A DNA stretch of 64,000 nt, from NCBI RefSeq assembly GCF_902686445.1, contig NC_062221.1, positions 35,976,575 to 36,040,574 on the forward strand, read 5' to 3'. A program made the position numbers and the translations under genes. The notes under the pieces were generated by a model, which was given only the letters and a program-made list of their open reading frames with translations, was not told where the DNA came from and ran no database searches. This document shows, in pieces, positions 23,277 to 34,806 of this stretch. The stretch comes from Sciurus carolinensis. Lineage: Eukaryota > Chordata > Mammalia > Rodentia > Sciuridae. The stretch's first letter is position 1. Each line of letters begins with the position of its first letter.

Positions 23277-23530
23277 AGTAGCCTCATTTCTTTTTTTTCT
23301 TTTTTTTTATTATTTTTGGTATGGGGGATTGAGCCCAGGGGCACTTTACCACCCAGTCATATCACCAGTCCTTTTTCAAATTTTTTATTTTCAGACAGTG
23401 TCTCACTGAGTTACTTAGGGACTCACTAAGTTGCTGAAGTGGGCCTGAAACATGATCCTGCTGCCTGAGTCTCCCAAATTGCTGGGATTACAGGTATGCA
23501 ATACTGCATCCAGCTCAGTAGCCACATTTC
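23277..23530 (-). repeat. Dimeric B1/ID-like SINE, antisense, with target-site duplications
   Basis: The body is 23291-23516: T-rich tail, ggtatgggggattgagccca, gacagtgtctcactgagtta, ctgcctgagtctcccaaatt, gctgggattacaggtatgca. Flanks are agtagcctcatttc (23277-23290) and agtagccacatttc (23517-23530), matching at 13 of 14 positions. Confidence 0.9.
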
Positions 23531-26439
23531 AAAAGTGTCTAATGAAAGAAGTAAAATTAATTTTATTAATATACTTTATATACCAATTTCTCAATAATTA
23601 TTTCAACTTTAATTACAAATTAATTTTATTGTTACATTTTTCATTCTTTATTTTATACTATCTTTTTGAAATATGGTGCTTATTTCATGCTTGTAGCACA
23701 TTTCAGTTTGGACTAATCACTTTTCCATTCTCAATAGCCGTATGTGGCAAGCTGCTAATATTTGGACAGGGCAGATTATAGACAAATGTTTATGAGAAAC
23801 AGGAATATTCTTAACATGTACATTATTGTTTTAATTGTCAAAATGTGCTCATATATGTTTTGATGTGCAAAATGTAAAAAGGGTTAGAAGAATGAGTTAG
23901 GACTCTTTTTATACAAGTTTAGACATTTTCATACATTTATTTTTTTCAATAAAAACTTAAACCTTTGATTAAGTTACTAATTTGTAAACTACAGCAACTC
24001 TGTCTATATGACTTCATAAAATATCGAGTTTCAATTTGTATTATGTTCACATTTTGACCTTGTTGCTATGGAATTAAATAAGTCTGTCCAATTTGGAGCT
24101 ATTTGGTATGCAAAGTAGCTTGAACATTTTCATTGGGAATAACAAATAAATGACCTTCCTGGATTAAGTCAGTCTGGCAGGCTACCATTTTTCACAGTTC
24201 CAGCAGCCTATATATGGTTGAACTCATGGGTTAATAAGGTAAGCAAAAGTACTCAGAACATTATCAGAAAAAATATCTAGATCTCTGCCTTTTACAGAGT
24301 AGACACAAAATGCTTAACTACTGAATCTAATTGATTCGAAGCTTCCATCAATTAAATTGGAGACGGATTTGTTGAAAGCATTTTACTTTATTTCACTATG
24401 ACGCATCATGAGGAAGGAAAGTCAGAAAGATGGAAAACAAAAATATTTAAACATTTAAGAGTTTAGGAAACAGAGTTCTTTCACAGTTTTTTTCTAACTA
24501 AAATCTGCATGACTGAAATATGTTCAGATTTGTGCCTTTCATGTTTTTGTAGTCCTGGTATTTACTATTGATTTTTAAAAATATTTATTTGTGCAACAAT
24601 ATAACTCTTACACTGCTGTAATTACATTTCCACATAATTTTAATCTGTTTTCTAAGCCAAGTTTCAAGCTGCTTATTGTCAGGGTTATTGTTTATTATTC
24701 CTTACAACCATAAATCTGTTACTATGATTGGATTTATAAATACTAAGGCGTATATAAGTAGAGTTTCTAAAAATACGAGTATTATATTTATGTTTGGAGC
24801 ATAGGAAAAATGATATAATACAGTTTTAATATAATTACGAAAAAGGTCTAATAAAAAATTATGCATTTCATCAAAAAGGTAAAAAAGTTAAAAGGATAAA
24901 TAAAAGTATTTTTTGTATCTCTTCACATCTCTCTGTGTAGAAAACTGTTTTTGCTTTCTTTTTTTTATTTTGTTTTTCAGCAACTGATTTTTCAAGTGAG
25001 CCACATCTTCAAGTCGAATCTTAACAATTCTTAGTGATACTTTTCCCCCATCCCATCAATCGGTTACAGTAATTGAGATCTTTTCTGTCTCTCTTTTATT
25101 TTCTTCCATTCTCCTTCTCTTTACCATCACTATGTAAGGCCATTGTTCAAAAGAATGGTCATAACTGAATTTATTTAATCTAAAACAGATAGAGACTAGA
25201 AAGAACAGACTGCTACCATTGGTAAGCACTACCTGATCCCAGAAATCCAGTCTGGTTTTGTCAATCCTCGCAACTATGAAAGTAATCAATTGTCATCAAT
25301 GGTATGCTAAAGCCAGAATGTGATTACAAATATTTTATAAAATAGAAATTGCTGACAAGCACACCCACTGGATGCTGTTTAGTGAAAATATAGGGATGTG
25401 ATACATACAGAGCTATAAAGTACATTAATACATATCTAATAATTAACTTCTTAATGACTGTAAATATTTGTGGTCTTTGTTTCTTATGACACAATCTTCA
25501 TTATTCCCTAGAGCTATCCTAATTTAAGCAGATGGTTAAATTATTTCTGCTTGATTTTTAGTTGTCTTGGGAACAAAGTAATGACACTTATGGATGTTTT
25601 CTTCCAAAAATGAAAACAAAAAAATTTAGATGCTTAATCTATTAAAATTATATTTAGAGAGCAATATAAATTGCTAATGGCAAAACATAATAGATGAGTA
25701 CGTGTATGCTAGGTGATAGGTAGATGATTGATAGGTAGTTTATGCAGGTGAATTTTATGATCATGAATCTACTGGGTTTATATTCAAATGTTTTAACTTC
25801 TCAAACAGATTTTCAGTTTGGAAATCATCAAACATTACTTTATAGTGGTAATAGCATTTTAAGTGGTTTGTACATTTCTTCTAGCCATGAAATGTTTATT
25901 CCAATGTAACTCTTAAAGTAAAGTTTTTCTCAGTGTATAACCTGGAATATTTTTCTTATCTAGATCAGTATTAGTGATGTTTCAATTGTCATCTCAGAAT
26001 ATCAACAGTATTGTGCTTTAATATATCAAAATTAAATGGTAATTAAAAGGTAATAAGGCTGTAGAAAAGTTTTACCAAGGTTAAGGCTTCTGAGTGATAT
26101 GTTTCCAGATTTACACCTGAACAGAGTGGTCTCTTTTGATTGAGAAAATGATTCTACTATCTGGTTTTGGTCTGATCTGGTAGCTTTGTTCTTTGATTTC
26201 CTCATATTTTTGATCTGTACATTCTCAGAGGACAGAACAGTCTACTGAATATGTCTACTGCTCAAGACACTGAGAAATTTAAAAACTTAGTGTATTAACT
26301 TGAAATTTTCAAAATATATGTATCTCCCAAAACTTGGTCCTAGGTCACCCTTACCTTCCTATCAAGTTTATCCGAGTGATCTACTATCTATAGTGAACAC
26401 TTTCCAGTCTTTCTCTCTTTTCTCTGTTTCAAATTTATA
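23531..26439. other. Long repeat-poor, AT-rich interval
   Basis: Apart from AT-rich texture I see no SINE, LINE or LTR bodies in almost 3 kb. Small ORFs (23452-23781 overlaps the SINE; 25056-25289) have no recognised family. Local features such as 24050-24260 and 24640-24740 look unique and might be conserved non-coding DNA. Confidence 0.4.
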
Positions 26440-27325
26440 CAAATGTCCATGTGATTTCCACAGTTAGGTTTAAAACACAATCATACTTTCATCTTCCTGT
26501 CATCCTCCTGCCATCTTCCCGAGTCTTCCTCATATCAATAATTAGCATTACAACTATAACTAGTTGTTTCATCCAACCTAGGAATGACCATTAATTCTCT
26601 TTCGTACAGTTCCCAGACTTCATCTATCACCTAATCCTATTACTTCTTTCCAAATATATCTCATCGGCATTTCTACTAACCTAGTCCAAGAAATTTCCAT
26701 TCATCTGGCTAATGCAGTACTCTATTTAATGGTTTGTTGTTTCAACTTTCACCCTCTGCTTAGGCATCTCCACACGGCAGCCAGTGTGGTTTTTTAATTC
26801 ATGGCATTCTTTTGCTCAAAATCCTCCCATGGCTTCCCATTGCACTTAGAATAAAACCTAAGCTCTGTGTAGATGATATGGTCACCCTCTCTTCTGCTGT
26901 CTTCATGCCTTTCTCCTTTCCTTCTCGCTGGTTTTGCTCTAACCACACTGGTATGCTCTAAGTTCCTTGAAAACAACTGTTAGTTACTTCCACCCTTGAA
27001 GCTTTGCATCCACTTTTCCCTTTGTGTAGATCTCTCTGCCTTCTGACTTTCACATGCCTGGCTTCTTTTCATTTAGATGTCGGCCTAAATGTTAACTCCT
27101 CAGAGAAAACTACCCTAAAGAGCACCTTTGGTTTTCTGTTTTATCTGCTGTTTTCATGGCTACTTTGTGCATCACTACCCAAATTTACCTTGTATCTATA
27201 TTATTTTTTTGTTCTCTAAAATGTCATCTCCATTTTTAACAGTGACATTTTCTGCCCTTCCCATCATCCTATTCTTATCCCCTAGAGTAAAAATTGGAAC
27301 ATAGTAGGAAGATAACACACACACA
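26440..27325 (+). repeat. L2 (LINE-2) 3' end
   Basis: The L2 order is well kept: cacacggcagccagtgtggt, gctcaaaatcctcccatggc, ttcccattgcacttagaata, taagttccttgaaaacaact, tttcatttagatgtcggcct, aaatgttaactcctcagaga, then a block like the L2 terminal region. It is an ancient, non-coding relic. ORFs at 26794-26976 (minus) and 27004-27219 (plus) fall within it and are incidental. Confidence 0.75.
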
Positions 27326-27390
27326 GACTGTGTACAATATAATACTGAAGCGACTGACATCTAATTTACAGTCTTCCCAAAATGGGTTTG

Positions 27391-27853
27391 GATACATGTT
27401 GGGACTAATGACACATGTTAACTAACTCAAGCTGACTCCTTACTCCCTGGCGAATGAGCAAGATCAAGGCCTCAAAGGCGGTTTCAAAGGTTAATGAAAT
27501 AAATCGGACCACCATCAGGGATTGGTTAACAACAGTTCGGAGAATGTGATCAGCTCCTACTTGCCATATAGTCCTATGGGACTCTCACCTGCGTGAACCC
27601 CCTGTGCCTTGCTGACCTTTAAGCTGATTGGTTCCCGCCTAGCCCCCACCCTACATAAAAGCTGTGTGACTTCCTCAATAAACAGTTCCTGATGTGACTG
27701 GTCTCCCTGATGCATTTGTTTGTTCTCCACTCAGATGGCCGTGTGCAGGCGGTCAGTCGGCCCTACTTATCCCGGTCTGACCTTGTTGGGGAGGGTCCCC
27801 TTCCCTTGCCGCTGATCGAGAAGACCAAGGGGGTTTAAGACCTGACAGATACA
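27391..27853 (+). mobile_element. Solo ERV LTR with 6-bp target-site duplications
   Basis: The LTR is 27397-27847 (451 bp). It begins tgttgggactaatgacacat and ends gtttaagacctgaca, giving canonical TG...CA ends. It is flanked by gataca on both sides (27391-27396 and 27848-27853). It is markedly less AT-rich than its surroundings. An inverted CCAAT box (gattgg), a TATA-like tacataaaag (27652-27661) and an AATAAA (27677-27682) lie in order. No gag, pol or env sequence adjoins, so this is a solo LTR left by recombination between two LTRs. A 6-bp duplication is more typical of class II (ERVK-like) elements than of gamma-type ones, but the family assignment is inference. Confidence 0.85.
27624..27682 (+). 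promoter_or_regulatory. LTR core promoter and poly(A) signal
   Basis: gattggttcc (inverted CCAAT), tacataaaag (TATA-like) and aataaa lie within 60 bp. The AATAAA follows the TATA-like box by about 25 bp, so the poly(A) signal would sit at or just before the cap site, implying a very short R region. The transcription direction is plus. Confidence 0.55.
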
Positions 27854-30800
27854 TGCTAATATATTACTAGTTCATTAGTTTATTAAATACTTGTAAAATT
27901 TTGAAGTAAATACTTCAATTAAATGGTGTTTAATTAAGTAAACACTAAAGTTGGTTGCCCTATAGTTTATATTAAAACCTTTGAAATGCTGGTCTAAATC
28001 AACAAAATATCTCGTTTATAAAAGAATTAAGGTAAAAAGAAGGAAACTTAGACCATAATATTCTTTCAAAGTTGTTTAAAACAAAACCTCAGTGAATAAG
28101 ATGTATACATTTACTTTTGATAATTTGAGGAGAATTAGAAATAACTATGTTGAGAAAAAGATTTTAAAGAGAAAATTTGTTGCACATAGATAAGTAACTA
28201 AAAGTAATAATACATAAAATAATAATAATAACAATTTAAAAAGAAAATGAATACTTTCTAATAGTTTCAGATTTAGAAGAATAAGTTGGGAAAATATGAA
28301 AAGAAAATGCAGTCAGATAAAAATTATATAACATTGTTGTGAAAAACTCTATAAACACTAGGATAACATAAACATGAACAATTAGTGATATAGCTAAACT
28401 GCAAAGCGAGCTAAACCAGAAGTTCAAAGCTAAATCAATTTGGAGATTAGTAAGATTAAACTGAGAATAAGTCCATGAAATATATATATATCATTACAAT
28501 GTGGAGGGATAGTTTTTAAAAACTGCTTTTTAAAAAATATGATTTTAAACTACATACACTTACTATGTACATTTATATACATTTACTATAATCATTTAAA
28601 ATTGTAAATATATGATAAAGAGCAAATATATATGTTTTTAAAAGTTTGTCATAGGAAATGAATTGTAACTCCTAAATGAATAAAGAAATGTATGTATTTG
28701 AATTCCAGGTCTCTTTATACTTTCCACAGAATCACAGTTGTATTCTTAAGCCTCATTCCTAGAAGCGCTGTAAATGGCAGATCAATTTAGAAAGTCTGAG
28801 TACCTTTGAGAAATGACATGGCAACAATAGATTTAGTATTTGATTAAGCAATCAGTGGATGTCATGGATACCCCAAATCGTATTAACTTGGAAGACAGGT
28901 AAAATTTATTTTACTGTATGGTCATTACTGGTTCCTCCACTGAAAAATCTATTGACTAATTTATGCAGTAAAATGGACCTCATGATTAAGGTAGAATATC
29001 TCTCTGTTTTGATGTTAGTAATAACTGGTTAGAAATTATACCAACCACCAAATAAGATTTTTCAATCAAATTATTAGGGAGATAGTTTTTAATAAGTTAC
29101 AACTCACTTAGAAATGGGAATAATAATATAAATTTAGGGCTTATATTTGGCCAAGGATTCTTACTATTCAAAAGAGTATTAACATTCTGGACTGTTTTGT
29201 ATGTTTATCTTTCTAGTACAAACAGATTGGTCACATCTTAGCATTTTCTGAAGAATTTTCAAATTGAAAAGTTCATTCTAGAAGACAAGTGTTAAGATAA
29301 TAATTGTTTAAAATGGTTTCCTCCATATGTTTACAGTTTACTCTCTCATGCGGCATGCTGGTCTCATGGTGAGTATTGCTGTTCATAAAAAATTTCTCAT
29401 TTTAATAGTTTTTAAAATTCCAAATTGGCCACAGTTCCACAACTCCTTAGAAATGCAGTGTGTTCTTAAATTTAGAAAAGTTGGCAATATATATAAATAA
29501 TCTCTTTCTCTGGATGTTTAATATTATTCTGTTAATGAATAATGCTCAATGGATTATATTAACTTTTTAAAATGAGAAAAACTGTTGACACTGAAGATAT
29601 TATTTCAAAATTGAAAACATATTTTCCTGAAAAAAACCATGTCAGGATATTAAATTTATGTTTGTAAGTCTCAGATGTAATCACATAGCCTTATTAAACA
29701 TACCTGAATAGAGTAGAAAGACCATTAAATTTGACCTGTATTTGTATCCTGTTTCTTCTAGACAGAGAGTGTCTAGTCATGTCATTTTCCTTAAATTTAG
29801 TTAACAGATCAATAATTTGAGCATAAAAATACCTATCTATGAACTAGTATTGAATATCAAGAAAGACAAGAATTATTACTATCATCATTATTATTAATTT
29901 CCTCAACAATTTTGATCTTTACGATTATCATCAATATTAATGCAGGTATAGAAGAGTCCAGAACTTCTGCACTCACAAACCTACAGACAAATCTGAACTC
30001 CATATTTATAAGATTAGACAGAAAAAAAGTATAATTAAAATGACCCCAATTAACAAATATTTAAACTGTTTTAAATCTACCTGTACCTGCCAAAATTTCT
30101 AAATAGTTACTTTGAACAAACAGATATAAAACCTACAGGTTTGGAAAGTGACTTGTTTAATTCAAGTAAAACAAATTATTGGAAAAATCTAGGCTGTTTC
30201 ATGACTAAGTTGAAATAGAAAAATCTTTGGACAATCACAAGTAAATTTTCACTTTATGTTGAAATTTAATCCCCCACATTTGTTTTACATATACCTCTAT
30301 GTCTGTTAAAGAATTTGACAAAGAAATGCAATTTGCTAGTTTTAATACTAATACTGATTTAAAATAAATTGCAATTTAAACATATGAAAGTTTTGATACA
30401 TAGTATAATTTATGTAATTTATAATAGACAATGATAATCTAAACTAAAACTAGATTATTAAGTAATCCAGAAATTTTTGACTTAAATGTACAAATGCAGG
30501 TGTTTTTGACAATTTCGAGGAACACCATTTATAGGGTAAATTTTCAAATCTAGGGAGTCCAAGGATAAAGAATGAATAATCAGCAAATAAAGCTGTCTGA
30601 AATTCTTTTTATCCATTATTAGTTCAATTTTAGCATCATTTATATTCCATAAGTTTTGCATTGGTTTTTGCATGTTTCTATGTCCAAATGAAATACAAGA
30701 TAGAGTAAAATAGAAATGTAAATAGTCTGTGTATAAGTCATTCATTCTTCCAACAAACCTTGAAGAACCAAGAATTTTTCTTGAGTATTTACTTTCAATA

Positions 30801-31345
30801 GGCATTGAAGCATTTCCTTTCACTGTTTTAAAGTCTAGAAGTCTCTAAAATTTCATAATTAATATCAAGTATGGCAAGTGCTACTACATACACATATACC
30901 TACACCAACCATATATAGTATAGCACAAAGAAAAGTGTAATTTAAACTTTGCAACATGAAAAAAGAAGTCTTCAGAGGGAAAAAGAAAAATACCAATTTA
31001 TCTAGGTTTTGAATTCTATCAGGAGGTTTTCTAAGCACAAAGACAGTTGTTTACCCCAGGTGGGAGAAAAAGTCATGTACAAAGGCAAAAAGAATGTGCC
31101 CCATGGTTGAGATGAGTGAGTTGTAATAAAATGTGTGGTTGAAGACAAAGGCAGATACTATTATGCAATAATTTATAATTTTTCTTAAAGAATTTAGCTT
31201 TTAGACTTTGGTTAGTAAAGCACACCTGAATAAATAAATAAATACATTTAAATAAGAAAATATGATTTTCAGTTTGGAAAATTCATACTGCTGCAGTAGG
31301 TCTAATGAATTAAAGGTATGTAGAATAGAGTCAGGAGTGTCAACT
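27854..31345. other. Long repeat-poor, AT-rich interval
   Basis: About 3.5 kb without a clear transposable-element body. Parts of 29700-29890 could be an eroded MIR. The minus-strand ORF 30482-30823 has no recognised family. No splice-bounded coding segment is convincing. Confidence 0.4.
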
Positions 31346-31517
31346 AGCTGTATGTGAAGGCACAAGGTACATGGAAGACTGAAGCAGGAGGTTCATTTGT
31401 TTGAGGCCAGCCACTACAACTTAGTGAGACCGTCTCAAAATTTAAAAAAATTTAAAGATCTGGGAATGTGGTTCTGTGGAAGAGCACCCTTGGATTCAGG
31501 GTTCAATACCCAGTCCA
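31346..31517 (+). repeat. Dimeric B1/ID-like SINE, diverged
   Basis: agactgaagcaggaggttca, gaggccagccactacaactt, agtgagaccgtctcaaaat, tctgggaatgtggttctgtg and ggttcaatacccagtcc appear in order. The 3' tail has expanded into the adjoining microsatellite. Confidence 0.8.
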
Positions 31518-31635
31518 AAAGAAAAAGAAAGAAAGGAAGGAAGGAAGGAAGGAAAGGAGGAAGGAAGGAAGGAAAGAAGGAAAGAAAGAAAGAAAAGAAA
31601 GAAAGAAAGAAACGAAGGAAGGAAGGAAGGAAGGA
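31518..31635 (+). repeat. GGAA/GAAA microsatellite
   Basis: About 118 bp of purine-only repeats: several consecutive ggaa units (aaggaaggaaggaaggaa), then gaaa units, then ggaa units again. It extends directly from the SINE's A-rich tail. The large ORFs on both strands across it (including a 195-codon minus ORF) are products of the repeat and are not genes. Confidence 0.9.
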
Positions 31636-32257
31636 GGCTACCATAAATTTTGCAGGGCATATCAGTGATTTAACTAAGCCAGTGAAGTAAAGATGAATAA
31701 AAATAAGTTCAAAATTAGTAGAACATAATAATCTATCGCATATGAAATCAGGACAGAGAAGCAGATCTCTTGATGGCTCTATAACTTTATTTATAGATAA
31801 GAGGCATTCATCATTTTTAAAATCAAAACAGAAAACTTTAGAGTAAAAAGAGGTTTTAAAACAATTTTTAAAATTATAAAATTGGCTTTTATTTTTTCTA
31901 TGGTTTTTTGATTCTAGTACTAGTAAATATATAAAATCCCTTTCTTCAAAAATGTTTTTAAAAATAAAATTATTTGTATACATAAAATATTTCCTCGTAT
32001 ATATCAAAGCAAAACAAAACATTGAAAAATTACATGAGACATGATTGTCTTTGATTCCTATTAATATACATCATTCAATTTCTTAACCATAACTTTGTCT
32101 GGAATCATGGCACTGAAGAATGTACTTTTTAAATGTATTCAAATGCTCATAGATGTTTTAAAAATAAAATGGCTTGCAATTTCTTTCAAAGTAACATTTT
32201 ATGGCTAATCACTTTGAAATTGTTCTATGCTTCTGTTGAGAATGTTCTATAGGCCAC
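31636..32257. other. AT-rich DNA, nothing recognised
   Basis: No gene or nameable repeat. Confidence 0.35.
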
Positions 32258-32279
32258 AAAAAAAAAAAAAAAAAAAAAA
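32258..32279. repeat. Poly(A) run of 22 beside an antisense SINE
   Basis: An uninterrupted A22 on the plus strand lies one base before the ID-half end of the antisense SINE at 32281. An antisense SINE should show T residues here, so this run needs another explanation. Confidence 0.8.
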
Positions 32280-32280
32280 T

Positions 32281-32478
32281 GGGGGGTGAGAGAGAATACC
32301 AGGGATTACACTCAATCACTAAGCAACATCCCTAGCCCTATTTTGTATTTTATTTAGACAGGGTCTCACTGAGTTGCTTAGTTCCTTGCTTTTGCTGAGC
32401 CTGGCTTTGAACTTGATATCCTTCTGCCTCAGCCTCCTAAACTGGTAGGATTATAGGCTTGTGCCATCGTGCCCTACC
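32281..32478 (-). repeat. Dimeric B1/ID-like SINE, antisense
   Basis: ataccagggattacactcaa, taagcaacatccctagccct, gacagggtctcactgagttg, ctgcctcagcctcctaaact and ggattataggcttgtgccat are the reversed halves in the expected order. Confidence 0.85.
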
Positions 32479-32931
32479 AAAAAAATATTTTGGGGAGTTA
32501 AAAAATATTTTTAATTGAGAAACTCTTCTGTGTCTTTCCTAAGATACCTGTAAGTTGAGAGCTAATTTTGCTAAATAAATAATATTTCCATTCTACTTTT
32601 TATTGCAACATGTAAACAATTTAAGTGCTTTCGTCATTACTGATTGTTTTTAGTAAGAATTACTTTCCTTAACAAAAATTTTTATGTAGCACGAACTGAT
32701 TCTATAGATTTTTTAAAATATGTATTACCAAACTAGATGTTGCAAAAAATTCAAAGGAAGGACTCAACCTCATTCTAATTTGGTACATAATATTAATTTG
32801 GTTTAAAAAGAGGGTCACCTTCAAAAGTTTACTTGGAAGAAAATTTAATCTGCAACTTCTTCTAGATTTTCAAAAATAGCTGTCATCATCAAATTTTCTA
32901 AGTTCCTTTTTTGTTTATTTCTGTAGGTATC
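32479..32931. other. AT-rich DNA, nothing recognised
   Basis: No gene or nameable repeat. Confidence 0.35.
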
Positions 32932-33285
32932 TTAGTGAGTTTGGGCTGCTGTGACAGAATTTCATAGACTGTGTGAGTTAAAAGCAACAGAAATTTATTT
33001 ACGACAGTTTTAGAGGCTAGGAATCTGAGGTCAGGGCACCAGCACGGTCAGGTTTTGTTTAAGTTGCGGACTGTCAAATTGTTGCATCCTTATGGGGTGG
33101 GAAGAATACTTGATCACTCTCTGGGGTTCCTTTCATGAGGGTGCTTATCTCATTCTTGACAGATCCGCCCTCATGACCTAATCATCTCCCAAATGTCCTC
33201 ACCTCATTGTTATCACATTGGGAGTTATGATTTCAGTCTTTCAATTTGTTGAGGGACAAAATATATGATCCATATCAAGAAAAAA
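32932..33285 (-). mobile_element. MaLR-type LTR (MST/MLT-like), antisense
   Basis: tttgggctgctgtgacagaa, catagactgtgtgagttaaa, acagaaatttatttacgaca, tctggggttcctttcatgag, cctcatgacctaatcatctc, cacattgggagttatgattt are the usual reversed blocks of an old MaLR LTR. The tttatt represents the reversed poly(A) signal. No internal region is present. Confidence 0.65.
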
Positions 33286-33945
33286 ATTTTCAACTTTTGG
33301 TTTCAGTAATTTCCATTTTCTGAAAATGTTAATATTTTTAGCAACTTTATTAGATTTTCAATAAAAAAAGTTTGAGAAAAGAGTATTGAATGTTAAAAAA
33401 CAGAAAACATAGTTTCTTTGTAACAGTTCTATACCATTATTAGACACTTGGTATTAGTGTACAAAGTTGTTTAATGAAGTCTAAAATATTTCTGTAACTT
33501 AATTAATATCAGTAGCAAACAAAATTGCACAATGTCACATTTGAATGTGTATGCATGTTTGTGCATATATTGAATTTTAGTATACAACAAATTGTTTGAA
33601 TGTAAAATTAATATTAATTTTGTGTGTATTTAGCTGATTACAAATATGTTACAGTCTATGAATTTTCAATCCTTTACCATGATTTTTTGACTCACAAACA
33701 TCTGTAATTTTATCTTCCTGAAAGCATATTATTTTGATTTTCATAGTTGAATTTTTTTTTTATTGTAAACAAATGGGATACATGTTGTTTCTCTGTTTGT
33801 ACATTTAAAGGCGTACTATGTGTAATCATAAATTTACATAGGGTAATGTTATTTGATTCATTCTGTTATTTTTTTCCCCCATAGTTGAAATTTTAACTAT
33901 TTTAGAATCATACACAGTATTGCTCTGTTAAAGTTTAGACAGGAG
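33286..33945. other. AT-rich DNA, nothing recognised
   Basis: No gene or nameable repeat. Confidence 0.35.
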
Positions 33946-34160
33946 TTGTTTCCCAAAAGCTCATGTGTGAGACAATGTAACGAAGGTTTAGAGATGAAAT
34001 GGCTGGGTTATGAAAGCTTTAACCCAATCAGTGAGTTAATCCCCTAGAAGGGGATAAACTGGGTGGTAATTAAAGCAAATAACAGGTGACTGAAGGAGTT
34101 GGGCACTTGTTCTTGTAGGTCTTGGTCACAGTAGCAAAACACTGACTAAAATATCCTCAG
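33946..34160 (+). mobile_element. MaLR-type LTR with internal deletion
   Basis: It begins tgtttcccaaaagctcatgt, has gaaatggctgggttatgaaa, atcagtgagttaatccccta, aaactgggtggtaattaaag and ggagttgggcacttgttctt, then jumps directly to the terminal ggtcttggtcacagtagc. Compared with the copies at 14733 and 16884, the CT-rich middle and poly(A)-signal block are missing (roughly 150-200 bp). Confidence 0.7.
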
Positions 34161-34462
34161 ATATTTCACTATAGAATTGATTTCCAAAAATTTACTTAAT
34201 GTCTATGAATTAAATAAAAATATAAGTGCAATTAGGATTAATCTAACTGACTTTCTATTTGAAACAATTGTTGAAACTAATTTAAACCACCCATCATTTA
34301 ACTGCAAGGTCTTTTGAAAACAAAGCTAACTCAAAAACTATTGTCTCTATTCTTCTTGGATATATACAATAAAGCTTGGGATTTTAAAAGAATGAAATTA
34401 ATTTAGGATAGTAATTTAATCTAAATGAGCATTGAAAAAAAGTGATATGAAGTCTACTTTCC
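34161..34462. other. AT-rich DNA, nothing recognised
   Basis: No gene or nameable repeat. Confidence 0.35.
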
Positions 34463-34806
34463 TGTTGGGAGAAATCCTAGTTCTTGGCTCGCAGCAGTTA
34501 TGTCTCAAGTGTGTAAACTTGCAGAGAGGAGCATTCCACTCTGACCACCTAGGAATGTAAACAACTGCCCCAAATTTACCTAGTGTTACCAAGGGAACCT
34601 GTGTAGGAGCCTGGTGGTCTGATCCCCTGTGGCACATTGTGATTGGGTTAAAAGTCTATAAAATGTATGGATTTTCCTGCAATAAACGAGTTTGCAGGTT
34701 GCTCACCACAAGCCTGCTTTTACCTAACTCATGGGGTCTGGGTTCTGACTCCATGGCTCTTACCTGCACCTGAGCTAGCCTGGCACCCCCTAAACTTTCC
34801 ATAACA
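34463..34806 (+). mobile_element. Solo-like ERV LTR
   Basis: It starts tgttgggagaaatcctagtt, contains gattgggttaaaag, a TATA-like tataaaat (34657-34664) and an aataaa (34681-34686), and ends in either ...gcaccccctaaa or ...actttccataaca. If the canonical CA end is used, the element is 34463-34806. However, the left flank actttcc (34456-34462) recurs at 34794-34800, which would put the 3' end near 34793. No retroviral coding sequence is attached. The LTR at 27397 has the same first seven bases and the same promoter layout. Confidence 0.65.

Noticed and set aside
27285..27300. gtaaaaattggaacat as a hint of a U6 snRNA copy
   Set aside because: The rest of U6 (the gcttcggcagcac start and the gcgttccatattttt end) is absent. 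It lies in an L2 end.
27397..27847. Remains of retroviral gag, pol or env next to the LTR
   Set aside because: Sequence on both sides is AT-rich host DNA, and the duplicated target site closes immediately at the LTR ends.
31518..31635. Direct repeats as a possible CRISPR array or minisatellite
   Set aside because: Pure tetranucleotide repeats with no spacer structure, in mammalian DNA.
31435..32022. A 195-codon minus-strand ORF, the longest in the window
   Set aside because: Its C-terminal half is the translation of the GGAA/GAAA microsatellite and SINE. The rest has no family resemblance. It is an artefact of repeat composition.
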